DNA of 64,000 nt from Bettongia penicillata ogilbyi (taxonomy: Eukaryota; Chordata; Mammalia; Diprotodontia; Potoroidae). The number at the start of each line of letters is the position of its first letter. The first letter of the stretch is position 1. The position numbers were made by a program, and so were the translations under genes. Shown here in pieces: positions 1 through 13,199 of the stretch. Location: assembly GCA_023548195.1 (NCBI GenBank), contig JAJHZJ010000009.1, positions 6,656,215 through 6,720,214 of the forward strand. Reading direction: 5' to 3'. The notes under the pieces were generated by a model. It was given only the letters and a program-made list of their open reading frames with translations. It did no database searches and had not been told where the DNA came from.

Positions 1-1125
1 TTTTTTGCTGACATGGAAAAGAAAAAGTTGTGCTTATTTTTTAATTTATCAAAAATAGACAACCTTTTCAGCATATTGCGACTGATACTGGATAACCACT
101 AAACACAATTATTTGCTCAAATGATAGTTAGGCCTACTGACATTTTGTTTTTCTTTATGTTTAAAGAGCAGTGAAGTTGAAACAGCACAATGTCCCATTC
201 CAAATTTTGTTTTTAAGCAGCTGTAAATAATTGGCATTTTAAGGAAAGAAAGCAAAAGCATTTAATGTATTAACAGGCTTACTGCTATGCAGGAAATGGA
301 AGGGGGCATTAAAAAACGTTTAAGCTTGTGACATATTTATTGCTTCTGTTTTCCAACTACATCAAGCTAATCAGATGTAAATGGCTATCATTTTCCTGGC
401 TTCACTTTGAAGGATAATTTTTTGAAGGTTGGAAAGGCTTCTGTATTTGGGTATTCCTTTTTCTTTTTTTTTTTTTTAAGAGTATAAGGTTTACACAATC
501 ATTCTCATAATGTGACGCAAGCCAGCAAGGCCAAAAATGCTAGAGAAAATAATGGGATCTCTTCCTTGTAAACTTGTACAGTATGTGGTGACTTTTTTCA
601 AAATACAGCTTTTTGTACATGATTTAGAGACAAATTTTGTACATGAAACCCCAGATTATAAATAATTCTAAACAAGCAAATAGGTAGAAATATACATAAT
701 TACTTTTAAATCATTTAATACATTTGTTTTCAGACTGTGCAAAGGTTGGCAAAGGTTGCATTTCTAAAATGGTGACTTTTATTTTGCAAGAGTTCTTAGT
801 AACTTCTTGAGTGTGGTAGACTTTGGATCATGTAAATTTTTTGCTTGTAATGTTATCCTGTGGTAGGGTTTTGGCAGACTACACACTGCCCTATTTTATT
901 TTGAGTCTTAAGTTAAATGTTTTCTGAAAAGAGATATGTGCACTGAACTCTCCATTGCAAATCAAGATGTGGTAAAACAGAAAGATCGAGACAAGTGAGA
1001 TCTAATTAATACTACTGTCAGTTTAATGTCCGCTGTGTTTTATACAGTATCTTTTTTGTTGACTTTGGAAATTTTTACTAAAACGTTGCAAAAAAAAAAA
1101 ATAAAGTATTGTGCAAAGATATGTA
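1..1125 (+). other. ADAM10: Probable distal 3' UTR of ADAM10 (partial)
   Basis: This is AT-rich, apparently repeat-free sequence without a plausible ORF. It ends in a poly(A) signal at 1100-1105 followed by a GT-rich stretch. The assignment rests mainly on synteny: in mammals LIPC and ADAM10 are neighbours transcribed toward each other, and here LIPC ends at about 22 kb on the minus strand, so ADAM10 should end to its left on the plus strand. ADAM10 encodes a membrane sheddase (alpha-secretase), but none of its coding sequence is in the window, so the product cannot be confirmed here. The wording of the sequence also resembles my memory of the human ADAM10 3' UTR; this was not checked. Confidence 0.5.
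1100..1105 (+). terminator. Poly(A) signal AATAAA of the presumed ADAM10 3' UTR
   Basis: A canonical AATAAA follows an A-run and is followed by GT-rich sequence within 40 bases. A second candidate, AATAAA, lies near 1152. Direction and gene are inferred from the synteny argument. Confidence 0.45.
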
Positions 1126-1237
1126 AGGTTTTTTGAAACTTGAAATGCATTAATAAATAGACTTGATGAAATCAACTCAAAGGTTGCATGCTTTTTGAAT
1201 GCAAACTACCCAAAGAAGCTATCTCACAAGACATTTT

Positions 1238-1400
1238 CTGAATATGGTGTAGTCTGTGGTGTGGAGCTTGGATCCTGACTCTGTATCTGTTTGTGAGCTT
1301 GGAAATGTCCCTTAACCTCTTTGCGTTCTGTGTCCTCACTTTTAAGATGATGGAGGGAAAGGGATTAGGCCAGTTGGACTTTAACTCTAAAACCTTATTA
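1238..1400 (+). repeat. MIR-type SINE fragment
   Basis: It shows the core pattern of a MIR element: a 'gagcttggatcctgactctg' type segment, then the usual 'cttaacctctttgcg' region, then a degraded 'taagatgatgg' tail. It is old and divergent. Confidence 0.55.
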
Positions 1401-4256
1401 AAGCCTCCCTCTTGTTAGAAGAAAGAAGCATGTCTGTTAGTACCCAAGTAGCATCTGCTTTTTATCCCTTTTTTTGGTATTGACATAGAAAATAAATCAA
1501 GGTTAAATGTTTCTGTGCACACAATTTTAGTATTTTAAAAATAAGATTCACCTGCATACCCAAATACTGCTTATAATCGTAGGAGTTACTTTTAAAGCTT
1601 ATAACTCTGCTGATTGAATTCCATGTAATATGCAATATGTATTTTGCATATATCTAAGTAACAAAAATTCAGTTTGGTGTAGTATTCCTAATTTCAGTAT
1701 AAGCTGGCCCAGCATTTTACCTATTTGATACTGTAGGTGATTACAAAGGAAAGTTGACATACTGTACCCAAAAAGGGAAATTTAAGGGAGGAAATATAAA
1801 TAAATGTCATACTACGTATGTGTTTGACCTTTACAAATTTAAATAGTTTAGGAACATAAAAATGTATCACATCAAACTTTGTTCACAAAATTATATTTGA
1901 CATGCTAAATTTTGAAGTTAATTTATTTGTATTGTTACAATTTTTAATTAAATTTTGTGTTTTAGGGGCTAAACTTGGGGAAATATAGACTCTATCATGA
2001 CCAAGTTATTGTCAGGTAAAAATAGAATAAAGTCAACTACAGTGAAAGAGGGAAAATTGTTATGTTTTTGAGCTATAAGTTCTCCATAGTGTAAGTGGAT
2101 ATGGAAAGCAATAATTTACAGGAAAAGTAGTAGAGCAATGGAAAAAAGAAGGGGAAAAACACTCAAAATAAACTGAATACAGTTTTTGCTACCTGAAATT
2201 TTGTCTTGTCTATCTATGCCCTTTTCTGTACTGTTACACTCGGCAGTTTCTCCTGCTTCTGATGCTTCATTTTTATTACTTTCATAGACTAAAAAAGACC
2301 TTTGCCTGGTAGTTTATGTATTGATTTGCTTTGTCTATTTTAAGATTACCAACTATTACTATAGTATTTTGAATTTTACTAAACAGAAGAAATGTTATCA
2401 CTCTGCCATGTTGAGTTTTACCATAGAATTTCCAGTGCCTCTGGTTTCATTCTTTGTATTCTTCTCACTTCATTATAACATTACTACTTTTTACAAAAAC
2501 ATTTTGAAATTCTTTGGAAAGTGTCCAATATCATAATGTTATTAAGAATTAATTTTAAATCTTAGGATATACTTGTAATGAGTGGCTATTTACCTACTGT
2601 GATTTTTCATGCTGCTTTTGTTATTTTAATTATAAAACAAGTAAAAACAGCTTTTGTTACACCAGTGGAATAGCAGTTTGACTATTCTCTCCCATTTCAG
2701 TGTTTTCTGTTTAAAAAAAATTGAGGTCTTTTTTACTTAAGATAAATGCTTTTCTTTTTGTTTGTCCACCTGATATTAAAACAATGCTTCACTCAATTTT
2801 TACTTTATAGATTCTTTTACCTTGTATATGTTCTGATTTCAAAAGAGGATTGCTTAGAGCTGGGTGAACGGTATGATGGGGATTTGGTAATCAGAACATT
2901 TCCTGGCAATGTTGCAGGAATTTAGTTACTGTCACTTCCATTAAACAAAAAAATGAATCGCTCTTACAAGAGTTTGGTCCGTTTCTTCCCATATTTTTAG
3001 ATGTCATCCTACCTGCCAGTGGTGCCACTGAGAGTTGCTTACAGTATGTGAGTGTTGAAGATGTTGATTTGGCACCCCTTTACATTGATGCTGATGTTGC
3101 AGCCGTGATAGGCGGAGGCCTTCTGAGTACAGAGTGCTGGAAAGAACTCCCATTTTCTTCATTACGATGATGATACACACGCAGGGTTTTTAAAAACGTC
3201 TGCAGGTTACTTCTTCCTAAAGTTAAGTTGTTTAGTTGTCATAGTATCATTTGAAAACATTTCAAAGAATTTGAGAAGTCACATCTTTCCTGGCCTCTCC
3301 TACACAATAATAATGAAATGTAGAATTCTTCCACATGTTAGAAAATGGTATCACTGTTCTTAAGGAGGGGGAAAATGTTTTGTCTATACTGAACTACATA
3401 GGTGACATGTATATACGTACACATGTATGTAATAGTGTTCCTTCAAACAATTTTATAACTTTATTTCAGTATTAAGTTTGGATGTATGATTTTTTGTTCA
3501 CCAAGAAAATAACTTTCTATGGTCTTACTTTTTTTCCCTTTTCTGGGCATTTTCCCAGCCAGTTACTTGACTTCTGATATTCCTTTCCACCTGGATATAT
3601 GATTTTGCCAGTAAGTAATAACTTTAGCAGTATAAAATTATGACATACATTTTTGAAACTTAGCTACTACCAATTTTTTAATATTCTGAATTAAGAAAAA
3701 TTTAAATTTCAAAATTTGTCTTATTTTTTCTGGTTCTTTGAATATTATACTTGAGTAGAAATGATCCTGTTGATTGAAATTATCTATTTAAACCATGGAG
3801 TATTTTTCCATTATAAACATGTAAATAATAGAATTTTGGAAAATTAGCCAATTTGAAGGACAAATTGTAGAATTTGGGAAAATAGAGGATGAGCTGGGTA
3901 ACCTGAACTACAAAGGACTGGTTTACTGTGCTTATAATTAGCCAGTTATATTTAGTCTACAAATGAAGTGAGGACCAGAGTCCTGTCATGACCAACAGGG
4001 ACTTGTTCTAGTCCCTTGATATGTGAGTTTACAAAAAGGAAAAGAAGTCTTTTTTGTTGGGAAGGAGCTGATGGAGTGCAGCCAGGCTCTAAGCATAGCA
4101 TTACCTGCCCTGGGACTCTGTGGCTGTTTGTGTGACTAGACCAGATAACAAACGGCTTTGATAACCAGCTGATGAATATACCATCGACAAATTGAACAAT
4201 TTGGAGAGAAAATGTGGGTGGGACTTTAAGGGTCGGTCCTAAACCCATAAGAATAT

Positions 4257-4375
4257 AGCATTTGGAGCTTGAAGCAACCTTGGAAACCTAGTTCAATCTC
4301 TTCATTTTTACAGATGTGAAAACTTAGATCATGGACTACAGCACAGGCTTACAGGTCAAGATGGGAATGCTTGGG
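4257..4375 (+). repeat. MIR-like fragment
   Basis: The order 'ggagcttgaagcaaccttgg' then 'cttcatttttacagatgtga' is typical of the marsupial/MIR-type SINE tail region. It is short and divergent. Confidence 0.45.
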
Positions 4376-4961
4376 ATACCGTTTAAGGGAAAGCGCTTCC
4401 TCATTTCCAGTGAGGGCAGGGATCGGGGGAGAACTTTCTTGTATTTGGGGAAAAACAGGGCAGTCTTGGACCAAAGTTAGTAACTTAGAATCTTCTCCCT
4501 AAAGAGAAGAGAAATCAGTTTCTGGGAAATAACTCAGCACCCTGACAGATGTTGTAGTATTGCCTTCCTAAATCTGTTTAACACATTGAAACTTGGTCCA
4601 AGATCTGATAGAGATATGAAGTAGGGTGGCTTATAAAATGATTCACTGATGATTCAAGCCTCAGTTACATCTCAGTGAAGCTCAGGAATACTTACAACTA
4701 CATGGGCTTTTAAGAAATCTTATAGTTGTAATTTCCTCTTAGTTTCTTGTTTTATACTTCTACCAATTTCAACTTAAAGAAAAAATTGCCTGTGAAAGAA
4801 CATAAATAGGTTAGACAATGGGTGCAGGGCTGGGTTCGAAAGAGGGAGGAAGAAATAGAGGAAAATGGACGAGAACAGTGTCACTGGTGGATTTATTATA
4901 ATCGGATATCAAGTCAGTAGTTGAAATGTGTGTATGTATTTTAACCTAATTTCTTTATTTT

Positions 4962-7175
4962 TTAATTAAATTTTATTTGAGTTTCAAAGGCCGGCCTACT
5001 CTTCTTCCTACTTCCCTTCTTCTGTCCTTGAGAAAACAAGAAAAAAACCCAACCTCACAGGCAAAAGAAAATTTCTCATTCACTGTGCCTGGAAAGAAAT
5101 GTCTGAATCTGTTTTCTCAGTCCATCTTTTTGTCAGGAGGTGGGCAGCATATTTGAATTGTGGTTGGTCATTGTGTTGATCATATGTTTTATTTTTATGT
5201 GTGTGTGTCAGCACACGTACTTTTTTGTTTTAATCAACCACAATCTGCCTTCTCATACAACTCATCTTCAACTTTGAGAACACACAAAAAAATAAATAAA
5301 TAAAACCCAGTACAGACTTCTGTAATCCATCAGAAGAGAGCTACACTTTGGCCATATCCACATGTGTACTGTATTCTGAGTTTTCAAGAGGTGGAGAACA
5401 TTTTTCAACATAATCCTTTGAAATACTGGTTAGTCATTATACTGATAAGAGTTGAGTACAATAATATTCTCTCACATCTGTGTACTTCACTTGTTCATCT
5501 ATTCCCCACTCTTTGTGCATCTCCTCAGAATCCTGTTTTTTGCCACCTCAAAGAGACCTTAAAATATTTTTGTACATTGTTGGAATTTATTTTACTTAGG
5601 ACTAATCCTTTCCTTCAACTACCCTGCCTCTTATTCCCCTTTTTCCTTTCTTTCCTTTACCTCCTGTTTCACAACTGAGTGACATTTATTTCTATACCCG
5701 TGATGAATCAGTTACACCCTACTCCTTGTTTGCATGGACATCTATGGGTGTACTCCAGTTATGTGAGATAATGTTCCCTTTCCTTCCCCACTTCCCCTTT
5801 TGTGGAATTTGGCCGTGATGTTCCTGGGATTTTTTATTTTGGGTTTCTTTTAGGGGGTAACTGGTGGATTCTATTTCCACTTTGCCCTCTGACTGCAAGA
5901 GATCTGGACATTTTCTTTTAAGGTTTCCTAAAATGTGGTGTGTGGGCTTTTGTTTTGGTCATGATATTTAGGTAGCCATTTGATTCTTACATTTTCTCCA
6001 AGACTTGTTTTCCAGGTGAGTTTTTGTTATGAAATACCTGATATTCTATTTTTTCAACCTCTTGATTTTATTTTAATATTTCTTACTGCTTCATGCAATC
6101 ATTGTGATTTTAAGGAAGTTTGTTACTTGGACAGTATTCTCTACCTGTTGTGCTAAACTGTTAATTCCTTTTCTAGTTCTTTTTTTTCCATAGCTTCATT
6201 TCTTTTCCAATTTTTTCCTCAAACTCTTTCAATTATGAAAATTTTTTTTTACCCTTTTTGGACTTTTGCTTTGTCTCTTCTAAGAGTTTCACTTGAACTT
6301 GTGCCCAATCTGTGTTTGTCTCCAAGGTAGTGCTTGTAGATTTTTTGGAGTTGTTCTTTTTTTTGTTTGCGTCTGAACACCCCTGCCACCTGAACTCATT
6401 CTAGCACGGTTTCCTTTTTTTTGTTTGCTCATTCTTGCAGCCTGCTTCTTGAGATCACACAATGTTAGGTGTGGGCTCCGCAGCGCTTCTGGAGAGAAGG
6501 TTTGGGGGTTTAGTCCTGTTGTTGCTTTCTTGGGGATATTGAGTTTTGTGTTAGCACAAAATCTCAAGGACAGTCTGAGATACTTGCAAGCTTTCAGTGT
6601 TTCCAGCCTGACCTGTTTCAGAGCAAAGGCTAATTTTGGCTTCTCTGGTCTGAGCTCTGCAAATTCCTGACCTCCATTTGAATCTGACTTTGTAACTGCT
6701 GTTGGCCTCTTTCTAATAACCAGCTGGAAAGCTCTGTGGGCTCAGAAAAGCAGAATTGTAGTCTCCCCTTTGGTTTGGGATTCCTGATCCAGTTATTCCT
6801 CTGCAGGCTGGGCTAGATATTGAAAGTGAGACCCTGCTTTGAGCCTGAGATCTGAGCCACAATGCTTCTCCTTTTTTTTACACGCTGCCAAAGGCTGGCT
6901 GGTGGATGACAAAGCTTGTTTGGCACCTGAACATGCCCTTATATGGATGGGTCTGAGAACTCTTCCCCTAATATACAGTCTCTCCCTGGGGTGCAGAAGT
7001 GGGTGCAGTATATTCCTGACCCCACCACATACCCAGGGCCAAGCTGGACAAAAGATTCACGGGGATTTTTTCTGGATTTTTCCATCAAGATTCAGCCTGG
7101 TGCTGATCGGTTAGGAGGAGTTTGTGGAGAGGAGCTTGGGTACTACTGTCTTGGCTCTCCTACTAGTATATTTTA
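4962..7175 (-). mobile_element. Antisense L1-derived element (5' UTR + ORF1 start), HAL1-like
   Basis: On the minus strand, 7175 to about 6440 reads as an L1-type 5' UTR. It leads into an ORF1 start codon at 6432-6430 whose first residues are MSKQKKGNRARM, a Lys/Arg-rich start like that of marsupial L1 ORF1. The downstream text is A-rich and resembles the ORF1 coiled-coil region, but is full of frameshifts and stops. The low-coordinate end (about 4962-5000) is T-rich on the plus strand, as expected for an A-rich 3' tail. No ORF2 (endonuclease/RT) sequence is visible. The element is old and inactive. The boundaries and the middle part (5100-5900) are uncertain. Confidence 0.6.
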
Positions 7176-7562
7176 ATAATATATTTTTAAATGAATTTTA
7201 ATTGTTTTTCCATAATTAGCATTAAGCTTAAGTTTCAATGAAGTAAATATTTTGTAAATCTCTGATGTATTGTGGTCACAAATGTTTTCTAGTGAGAAAA
7301 CATTTTTTTTTCCCACTGGAGTCATGAATGTAACTGATTAAATTAAAATACTTGTTTTACATTGATATCAAATCATGCTTTGCTAATATTGTCTCCATTG
7401 AGTCTTGGAATGAACTCCATGCTTGTGTTGATAATACAGAATGTGTAAGCTTAGAGGAATAGGATTCTTCAGTTTTCCTTCATTTCTTTTAATGTATTTA
7501 TTTTATATTCACTTAACATTTTAAAATGTCTTGCTAATTACCCTCTTGTTGATCAGTCATTT
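7176..7562. other. Unannotated AT-rich spacer
   Basis: I see no gene or recognisable repeat here. Confidence 0.4.
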
Positions 7563-7803
7563 CAGTTGAGTCCAGGACTCATTGACCACATTTAGGGTTT
7601 TCTTGGCAAAGATACTGGAGCAGTTTGCCCTTCCTTCTCCAGTTCATTTTACAGATGGGAAAACTGAAGCAAACAAGGTTAAGTGACTTGCCCAAAGTTA
7701 CACGGCTAGTAAATGTCTGAAGCCGTATTTGCATTCAGAAGATGAGTTTTACTGACTCCAGACCCAGCGTTCTGTCCGTTGTGCCACTTAACTGCCCTCC
7801 AAA
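7563..7803 (-). repeat. Marsupial SINE with BovB/RTE-like tail, antisense
   Basis: The reverse complement shows the head with the 'gtgccactta' region, the A/B-box-derived core ('cacggctag' on plus), then 'aaactggagaaggaag' and a 'tttgccaagaaaaccc' tail. That tail is shared with BovB-type RTE LINEs. The copy is full-length or nearly so. Confidence 0.75.
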
Positions 7804-7900
7804 GGTATGATTATACTTGAGTGATTATTACACTTTCATATTACTTTTAAGAATTCTGGTTCCCTAGAGTTCTTGTTTCCCTAGATCCATTGGTTTAGAG

Positions 7901-8067
7901 CAGGGGTGGGGAACCTGTAGCCTTGAGGCCACATATGGCCTTCTATGTCCTCAAGTGTGACCCTGTGACTGAATCCAGAATTCACAAAACAGATCCCCTT
8001 AATAAAAGGATTTAGTCAAAACTTGAGGGCCACATGTGGTCTCGAGGCTGCAGGCTCCCCACCCCTG
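7901..8067. mobile_element. Non-autonomous hAT transposon (MITE) with TIRs and 8-bp TSD
   Basis: The left end CAGGGGTGGGGAACCTG and right end CTCCCCACCCCTG form terminal inverted repeats, and the subterminal 'gccttgaggccacat' is also mirrored on the right. The flanks gtttagag (7893-7900) and gtttggag (8068-8075) are an 8-bp target duplication with one mismatch, as expected for hAT. It is 167 bp long with no coding capacity, so it would have depended on a transposase in trans. Confidence 0.8.
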
Positions 8068-8274
8068 GTTTGGAGGGTATAAAAAAACTCTTATTAAACT
8101 TCCAGGTCTTGACTTCCATTAATATAAAATCTGGATTATCACCATAAATATCCATTTTTCCCTACCTTCACCCCTGTCCTTATCTTAGGACTATTTTTGA
8201 CCAACATACCTGTATTTGTGGTTATGCAGGTGAATCCAGACTGTAGAGTTGCTGTTTTAATTGCATGTATGAGT

Positions 8275-8590
8275 GCACAGCTAGGTGGTGCAGTGGATAG
8301 AGCACCAGTGCAGGAGTCAGGAGGACCTGAGTTCAAATGTCACCTCAAACACTTGACACCCACTAACTGTGTGACTTTGGGCAAGTCATTTAACCCCAAT
8401 TGCCTCATGGCTCATCTCCAGTCATCCTGATGAGTATCTGGTTCCTGGATTCAGATGGCTCTGGAGGAGAGGTGAGGCTGGTAACCTGCACAGCCCTCTC
8501 TCACTCAAAACAAACCAAAGTCAAGTGCAAGGCATCATTTCTGTGATGGCATAATCTTCTCTGGCAACAAAGGATGAACACACACACTGA
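8275..8590 (+). repeat. SINE, tRNA/MIR-type head with alternative RTE-type tail
   Basis: The head 'cagctaggtggtgcagtgg' runs into the standard core ending 'gggcaagtcatttaacccc'. It is followed by a tail with 'ttcagatggctctggagga' and 'caagtgcaaggcatc' and ends in a CA-rich run. Flanks atgtatgagt (8265-8274) and atatatgagt (8591-8600) are a target duplication with one mismatch. A second copy of the same family is antisense at 16359-16672. Confidence 0.8.
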
Positions 8591-8600
8591 ATATATGAGT

Positions 8601-9725
8601 AAATGGCTCCTTAGGTAAACAGAAACCCAGAACATGTCAGCTCCTCCTAGGAAAAGCCTTTTTTCAAGCCTTGAAACCTTTGAAAACTCATACTTGACAA
8701 CAAGACTTTTCACAACCTTTTTTCTTCTGTACCATAAATAAATGAATGCCATTAGTATAGTAATGCCAAAACGTTATTTCAAGTAGGAAAAAAAGTAACG
8801 TATTCTGTCTTCTGTGTCTCTCCCTATCGTCTATATGGATTTGAATCCACCAATATGAAAACTGCCTGAATGTTAATCTTGTCAAAACTGTTTCTGTTAG
8901 TAAAGGAAAATATTTTAAAACAGATTGCGAAGGAGTAGAAAATGATCGGATGACAAAAAACTAAAATGACAACTTCAGCCAATATAAACTCAAGGATTTT
9001 TAGCTTTTGGATGCTAGTAATATACAGTTCCTGCTTAATTTCATCTCTGGCAAAGTAGAAACATTTTTGAAAGATTGTTATTAATGTAGTACTCTGCTCA
9101 ACTGAATACCACAGCTTCCTTTTGTTTTGAACCCCATTTCTAGAATATTAGTTCACTTTACTGCCTTAGCAAGCAAATACAATATTAACTTATATTCTGT
9201 AAATGTCTTGTAGACAACCATTTATGACCGTACATTCCATTCAGATGCACTTAACTTTAGAAACTGATGGGGGGTGATCTTACACCCTATGACATCCCCT
9301 GAAGTATGTGTGTTTTGAATAATTCCCTGATAGCTTATTTTCATGTTTCCAACTCTGGTTCTTCAGTGGTTTTCATCACTGGGTATTCATAAGATAACTA
9401 TCTCCTAAATTACATGTTTTGAAGTGTTAATGTAAGAGGCTTTGTAATGGAAGCCAAAATTTTAACATGGTTATTCATTAAAGAGATAATGTCTATTATG
9501 ATAATTCCCAGGATAGGGAAATTGATAGGAACTGGACCTGTGGTTTCAGTGACTTGGGAGACTCCCATTGGAAGAAATCCATTTTACCAATATTAGTTGA
9601 CACCTTTGGAAGTTGTGTAGCCTTAGACTATTGCTCGGAGTGCTGAGACAAGTTAAATGACTTTCTCTGGGTCACAGCAATCTCCTCAGCTATTTTCCTT
9701 GAAGGATACTAAGGATACTAAGTTA
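8601..9725. other. Unannotated intergenic stretch
   Basis: AT-rich sequence with only short chance ORFs. I see no gene or recognised repeat. Confidence 0.4.
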
Positions 9726-9957
9726 GATAGTGTTGAGCACACACTTGGAGTTAGGAAGACTCATCTTTCTGAGTTCAAATCTGGTCTCAGACATGTGTGA
9801 CCCTGAACAAGTTACTTAACCGTATTTGCCTCAGTTTCTTCATCTGTAAAATGAGCTGGAGAAGGAAATGGCAAACTAGTCCAGTATCTTTGCCAAGAAA
9901 ACCCCAAATGGAGTCATAAAAACTCAGACATGACTAAAAACGATTAAGCAACCACAA
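9726..9957 (+). repeat. Marsupial SINE with BovB/RTE-like tail
   Basis: A core with 'gagttcaaatctggtctcag' and 'cctcagtttcttcatctgta' is followed by the tail 'gagctggagaaggaaatggc ... tttgccaagaaaacccc' and a short terminal repeat region. Confidence 0.8.
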
Positions 9958-10854
9958 CGAAGGGTTGTATCATGTCTCAAGAGCAGATGTCTCCTCTACT
10001 CTTTCAGTTGAATTTGACTAAGGTTAATAGGAGATTACATTTTAAAATTCTTACTCCAGGTACCAAAGTTTCTAATTATTACAAAGCTAAAGTAGCTGTG
10101 TGTTTACTATACACTGCAAACTCTGTGTATAAATAAAAAGTGCTTGTGGATTGGCTGTTTTAACATTGGTTTTCTGGATGCACAGAATGACATAATAAGA
10201 CAGAGGGAAAAAGTAAGACTCAGTAGAGTGCTATTAGGAAGGTCAGTCTCATCATTAAGAAGTTTCATAGTACACAGATTTCTATACATATTTATTACCT
10301 ATTCTAAATAAATTAGATTGGGGTTTAACTGTTGAATTCCTTAAAATGAAGAAGCATTTTAAATGGAATACCTAAATTATTGTTGGGGGAATCTTATCGA
10401 ATGTGTCTCATGACACACCCAGAATTCCTCTTAAATTGAGATCAAACAATGTCTTCAAAGCCTTAAAAGTGTCCTAGCTCATGTGGGGCATGTTGGCAAA
10501 GAATCTAATCCAAGAATTGCAAGGGAAATAAACTATTGGGGCTTGCTGACCGTTGGACCAACAAAGTTTACAAAAGTCTTTGTAAACTATTATGTGAAAG
10601 AAAAAGTTATTTTCCCTAAGCCAGTCTGCCATTTTTCTTAGATTGTGTTATGCTGAGATTTTTGTGATGTTATTTATTGAATAGAGCATTTAAGAATATG
10701 TTCTCTCAAAGGAATAAGCTTTTTGACACTTTAACAGTGAGTGTTCAAACATTTGAGTTTTACCCATTCTGGGATCCTAAGGATCCTTTTGTTATTCAAA
10801 TTTCCTTGTCTTTATATTTGAAGGTTTTATTCCATGTTGCTTTCTGAATTTGTT
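9958..10854. other. Unannotated intergenic stretch
   Basis: No gene or convincing repeat is seen in this AT-rich sequence. Confidence 0.4.
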
Positions 10855-11960
10855 TTCTCACTGGAATTGGTAAAAATTTAGCCACTTTGCATCTTGAAGT
10901 TTACAGCATACGTTTCTTTGGTTTTGTTTTGTTGTGGTTTTTTCTGGAGGTAATCTGGATTCTTTTAATTGGAACTTTTGTTTTCTGTGTTCAGAAATTC
11001 TGGGTAGTTTTCTTGTATTATTTCTTACGTTATGATGTGCAGTCAGTTTTGTTTTTTTAATATCATGCCTTTCTGGGAGCTCTTTAGTCACTAAGTTGTA
11101 TTTACATATCCTGTCTTTAAGATCAGTATGTTGTGCTTGTATGGAGGTCATATTTCCTTTTTAACACTCTTGCCCTTTGATTTTCTTCTTCCAACTTGAA
11201 CTTTTCATCTATGAATTTACATCCTATTCAGTTGTTTTCTGTTTTGTTTCTTTGGTGAAGTTGGTCATTATGGGCCATGAATTCTAGGTTCATAATTCCT
11301 ATTTCTCTTTTATACCATTCTGGAACATTTTGCTATGGTTCCTTGCCTTCTTGGGAATCCAAAGGAGTTGACCCATTTTCCTTTGTCTTGCAGTGTTTAT
11401 TCATAGAAATCTGGACTGGTTTCCCAGATCTGGAGTTTATTTTTCCTTCTTTTGCTAGTGTCCTCTCTGTTGGTTTATCTGCTATGGTGAAGGTCTTTAA
11501 TTGAACTTTCTTCCTCCTGAGAGCTTTGATATTTTCAGTCTTTCCCCTTTATATTCTCTTATTTTTCACTTCCAGACTACCTCCTCTTTGGTGTCTGTTT
11601 TCCCAGGGGCATTGTAACTCAAAGCTGTCTTAGCCTTCTCTCACTCTGGGGAATTCACCTTTCACTGGTCTCAGTCTCTGCCACAAGTGACTTCTGGTGT
11701 GAGAGAACTGGCCTTAGCTGAATGCTTGACGGTTTCCCTCAGGCTAGGGTGATAGACACATGCAAGCAACCTGCTCCCGCTTTCTCTGTTCTGTTCTCTA
11801 GCTCAGCTTTGTTGTTGCAGGAGCAGGAATACGTTGCTACTTACCTAGCCAGAGCAAACTTCTGCCTTTTAGTTTTTCCCAGAGTGAGACAGAGTTTAAT
11901 TCTGTTGCAAGGGTTGACTTGTGAAACTCTGCCAGAGCACAGTGGCTAATGGGTGAGTAC
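10855..11960 (-). mobile_element. Antisense L1 5' UTR/ORF1-derived segment
   Basis: The reverse complement is purine-rich and shows the order of a marsupial L1 5' region: a 5' UTR-like part (11960 to about 11500), then an A-rich ORF1-like stretch with Lys/Glu-rich broken frames. The minus ORF at 11151-10858 is one such remnant. No ORF2 was recognised. Ends are approximate. Confidence 0.55.
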
Positions 11961-13199
11961 ATTAGGGGTTAGAGATTAGCTTTCTCTGCTGTTGTAGTTC
12001 ATTGGATTTTTAACTTGTTTGGGTTCTTGGTGTTGTAGGCCATGGAGACAGCTTGAATTGCTCTGTCTCTTGTGCATAATTCCTGTTTTGGAGAGGTTTG
12101 AGAGGTCCTGAGTCTCAGAGAGTATTTCATCCTCCATCTTGCTGATGACATGACTTGGAAGTCCCTCTCTAGTCCTATTCCTATTTCCGGTTGGATATTA
12201 TGCATCTCATCCTTCCTATAACTGAGCACTTTTTAGATAGGAGGCAATAGATTTAATCGAATCAGAGATGCGAAAATGTATCAAAACCTTTATCAGTGTA
12301 TGAAACCATGGCTAACTGTTAGTCAATGCTGAGACAAAAGACTTCTGTACCACAGTTTTATTTCTGATCAGTGTGGCATGATTCCTTTTTGGTTTTTTTT
12401 CCCCTTTTTTCTGGAGATTTGAACTGAAATGTAGATGACACTGCTATTTGTGTGTTTGAATGTGTGTCTGTGTGTGTGGGTGTGAGAGAGGGAATTAGGA
12501 AGAGGGCAATAAACTATTAAAAAAATGCAAAATTTCAGCAAAACTCTGATCTTCACTGAGAAGGTTCATCATTCGGATTCAGTGGAGAGAGGGATATGTC
12601 TAATCAGCAAAAGCTGGCACTTTGAATGTGCAATGAACAGATGTAGGTGCATTATTCAGTTTCTCTATTTGATTTCCTTACAAAATATACATTTTAAAAT
12701 GTGATGTAAATGAGCAATTCACATCTCCCCAAATGCAAATAATTAGCTGATGATAGAATTGGCGGACAAATCTGGATATGCCAGATTTGTTTTAGGAGGA
12801 GGAGAGTTTTAGGATTTTGGTTACCTATTTGTCATGTCTGCTGCTTATTGAATTTCCTGCCTAAAATGTTATGACTTTCCATATCACCCCTATGTTTTCT
12901 TTCTCTGACGTAAGTTATTTCTTAATAATTTCCTTTTGGCATAGTCACATTTATTTTTATAGTAGTACTTTGACAATTGTTGGCATTTCAGATGGCTCAC
13001 AATTCCTTTACTCCATCTCAACCTGTGTTTTAGACACATTTTCTTAGAATCTTCCATAGAATATCTACCCAGCATGTCAGAGAGAGAGTAGGAGGAACTT
13101 AAGGAAAGTATGTAGAGTTTTCTTGTAACTTTCTAATATTTTACTATCAGTGTAGTGCTCCAGCTATTTTCATTTTCTGTTTCTGATTCCTGATACGGC
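11961..13199. other. Intergenic stretch with a short TG-rich tract
   Basis: No gene is seen. An imperfect TG-rich tract lies at about 12449-12491. Sequence near 12000-12230 may belong to the neighbouring L1 block but could not be assigned. Confidence 0.35.

Larger units (their letters stand above)
1126..4960. other. Intergenic spacer, no gene seen
   Basis: This is AT-rich sequence between the presumed ADAM10 3' end and the first L1-derived block. Only short chance ORFs occur. Two MIR-like fragments are listed separately. The stretch at about 3000-3180 is more GC-rich than its surroundings but has no convincing ORF. Confidence 0.5.

Noticed and set aside
5364..5678. 104-codon plus-strand ORF
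   Set aside because: Lies in an antisense L1-derived block; hydrophobic AT-rich translation without a family match.
8275..8345. tRNA gene
   Set aside because: Box-like elements are part of the SINE head; no cloverleaf with an intact acceptor stem can be drawn.
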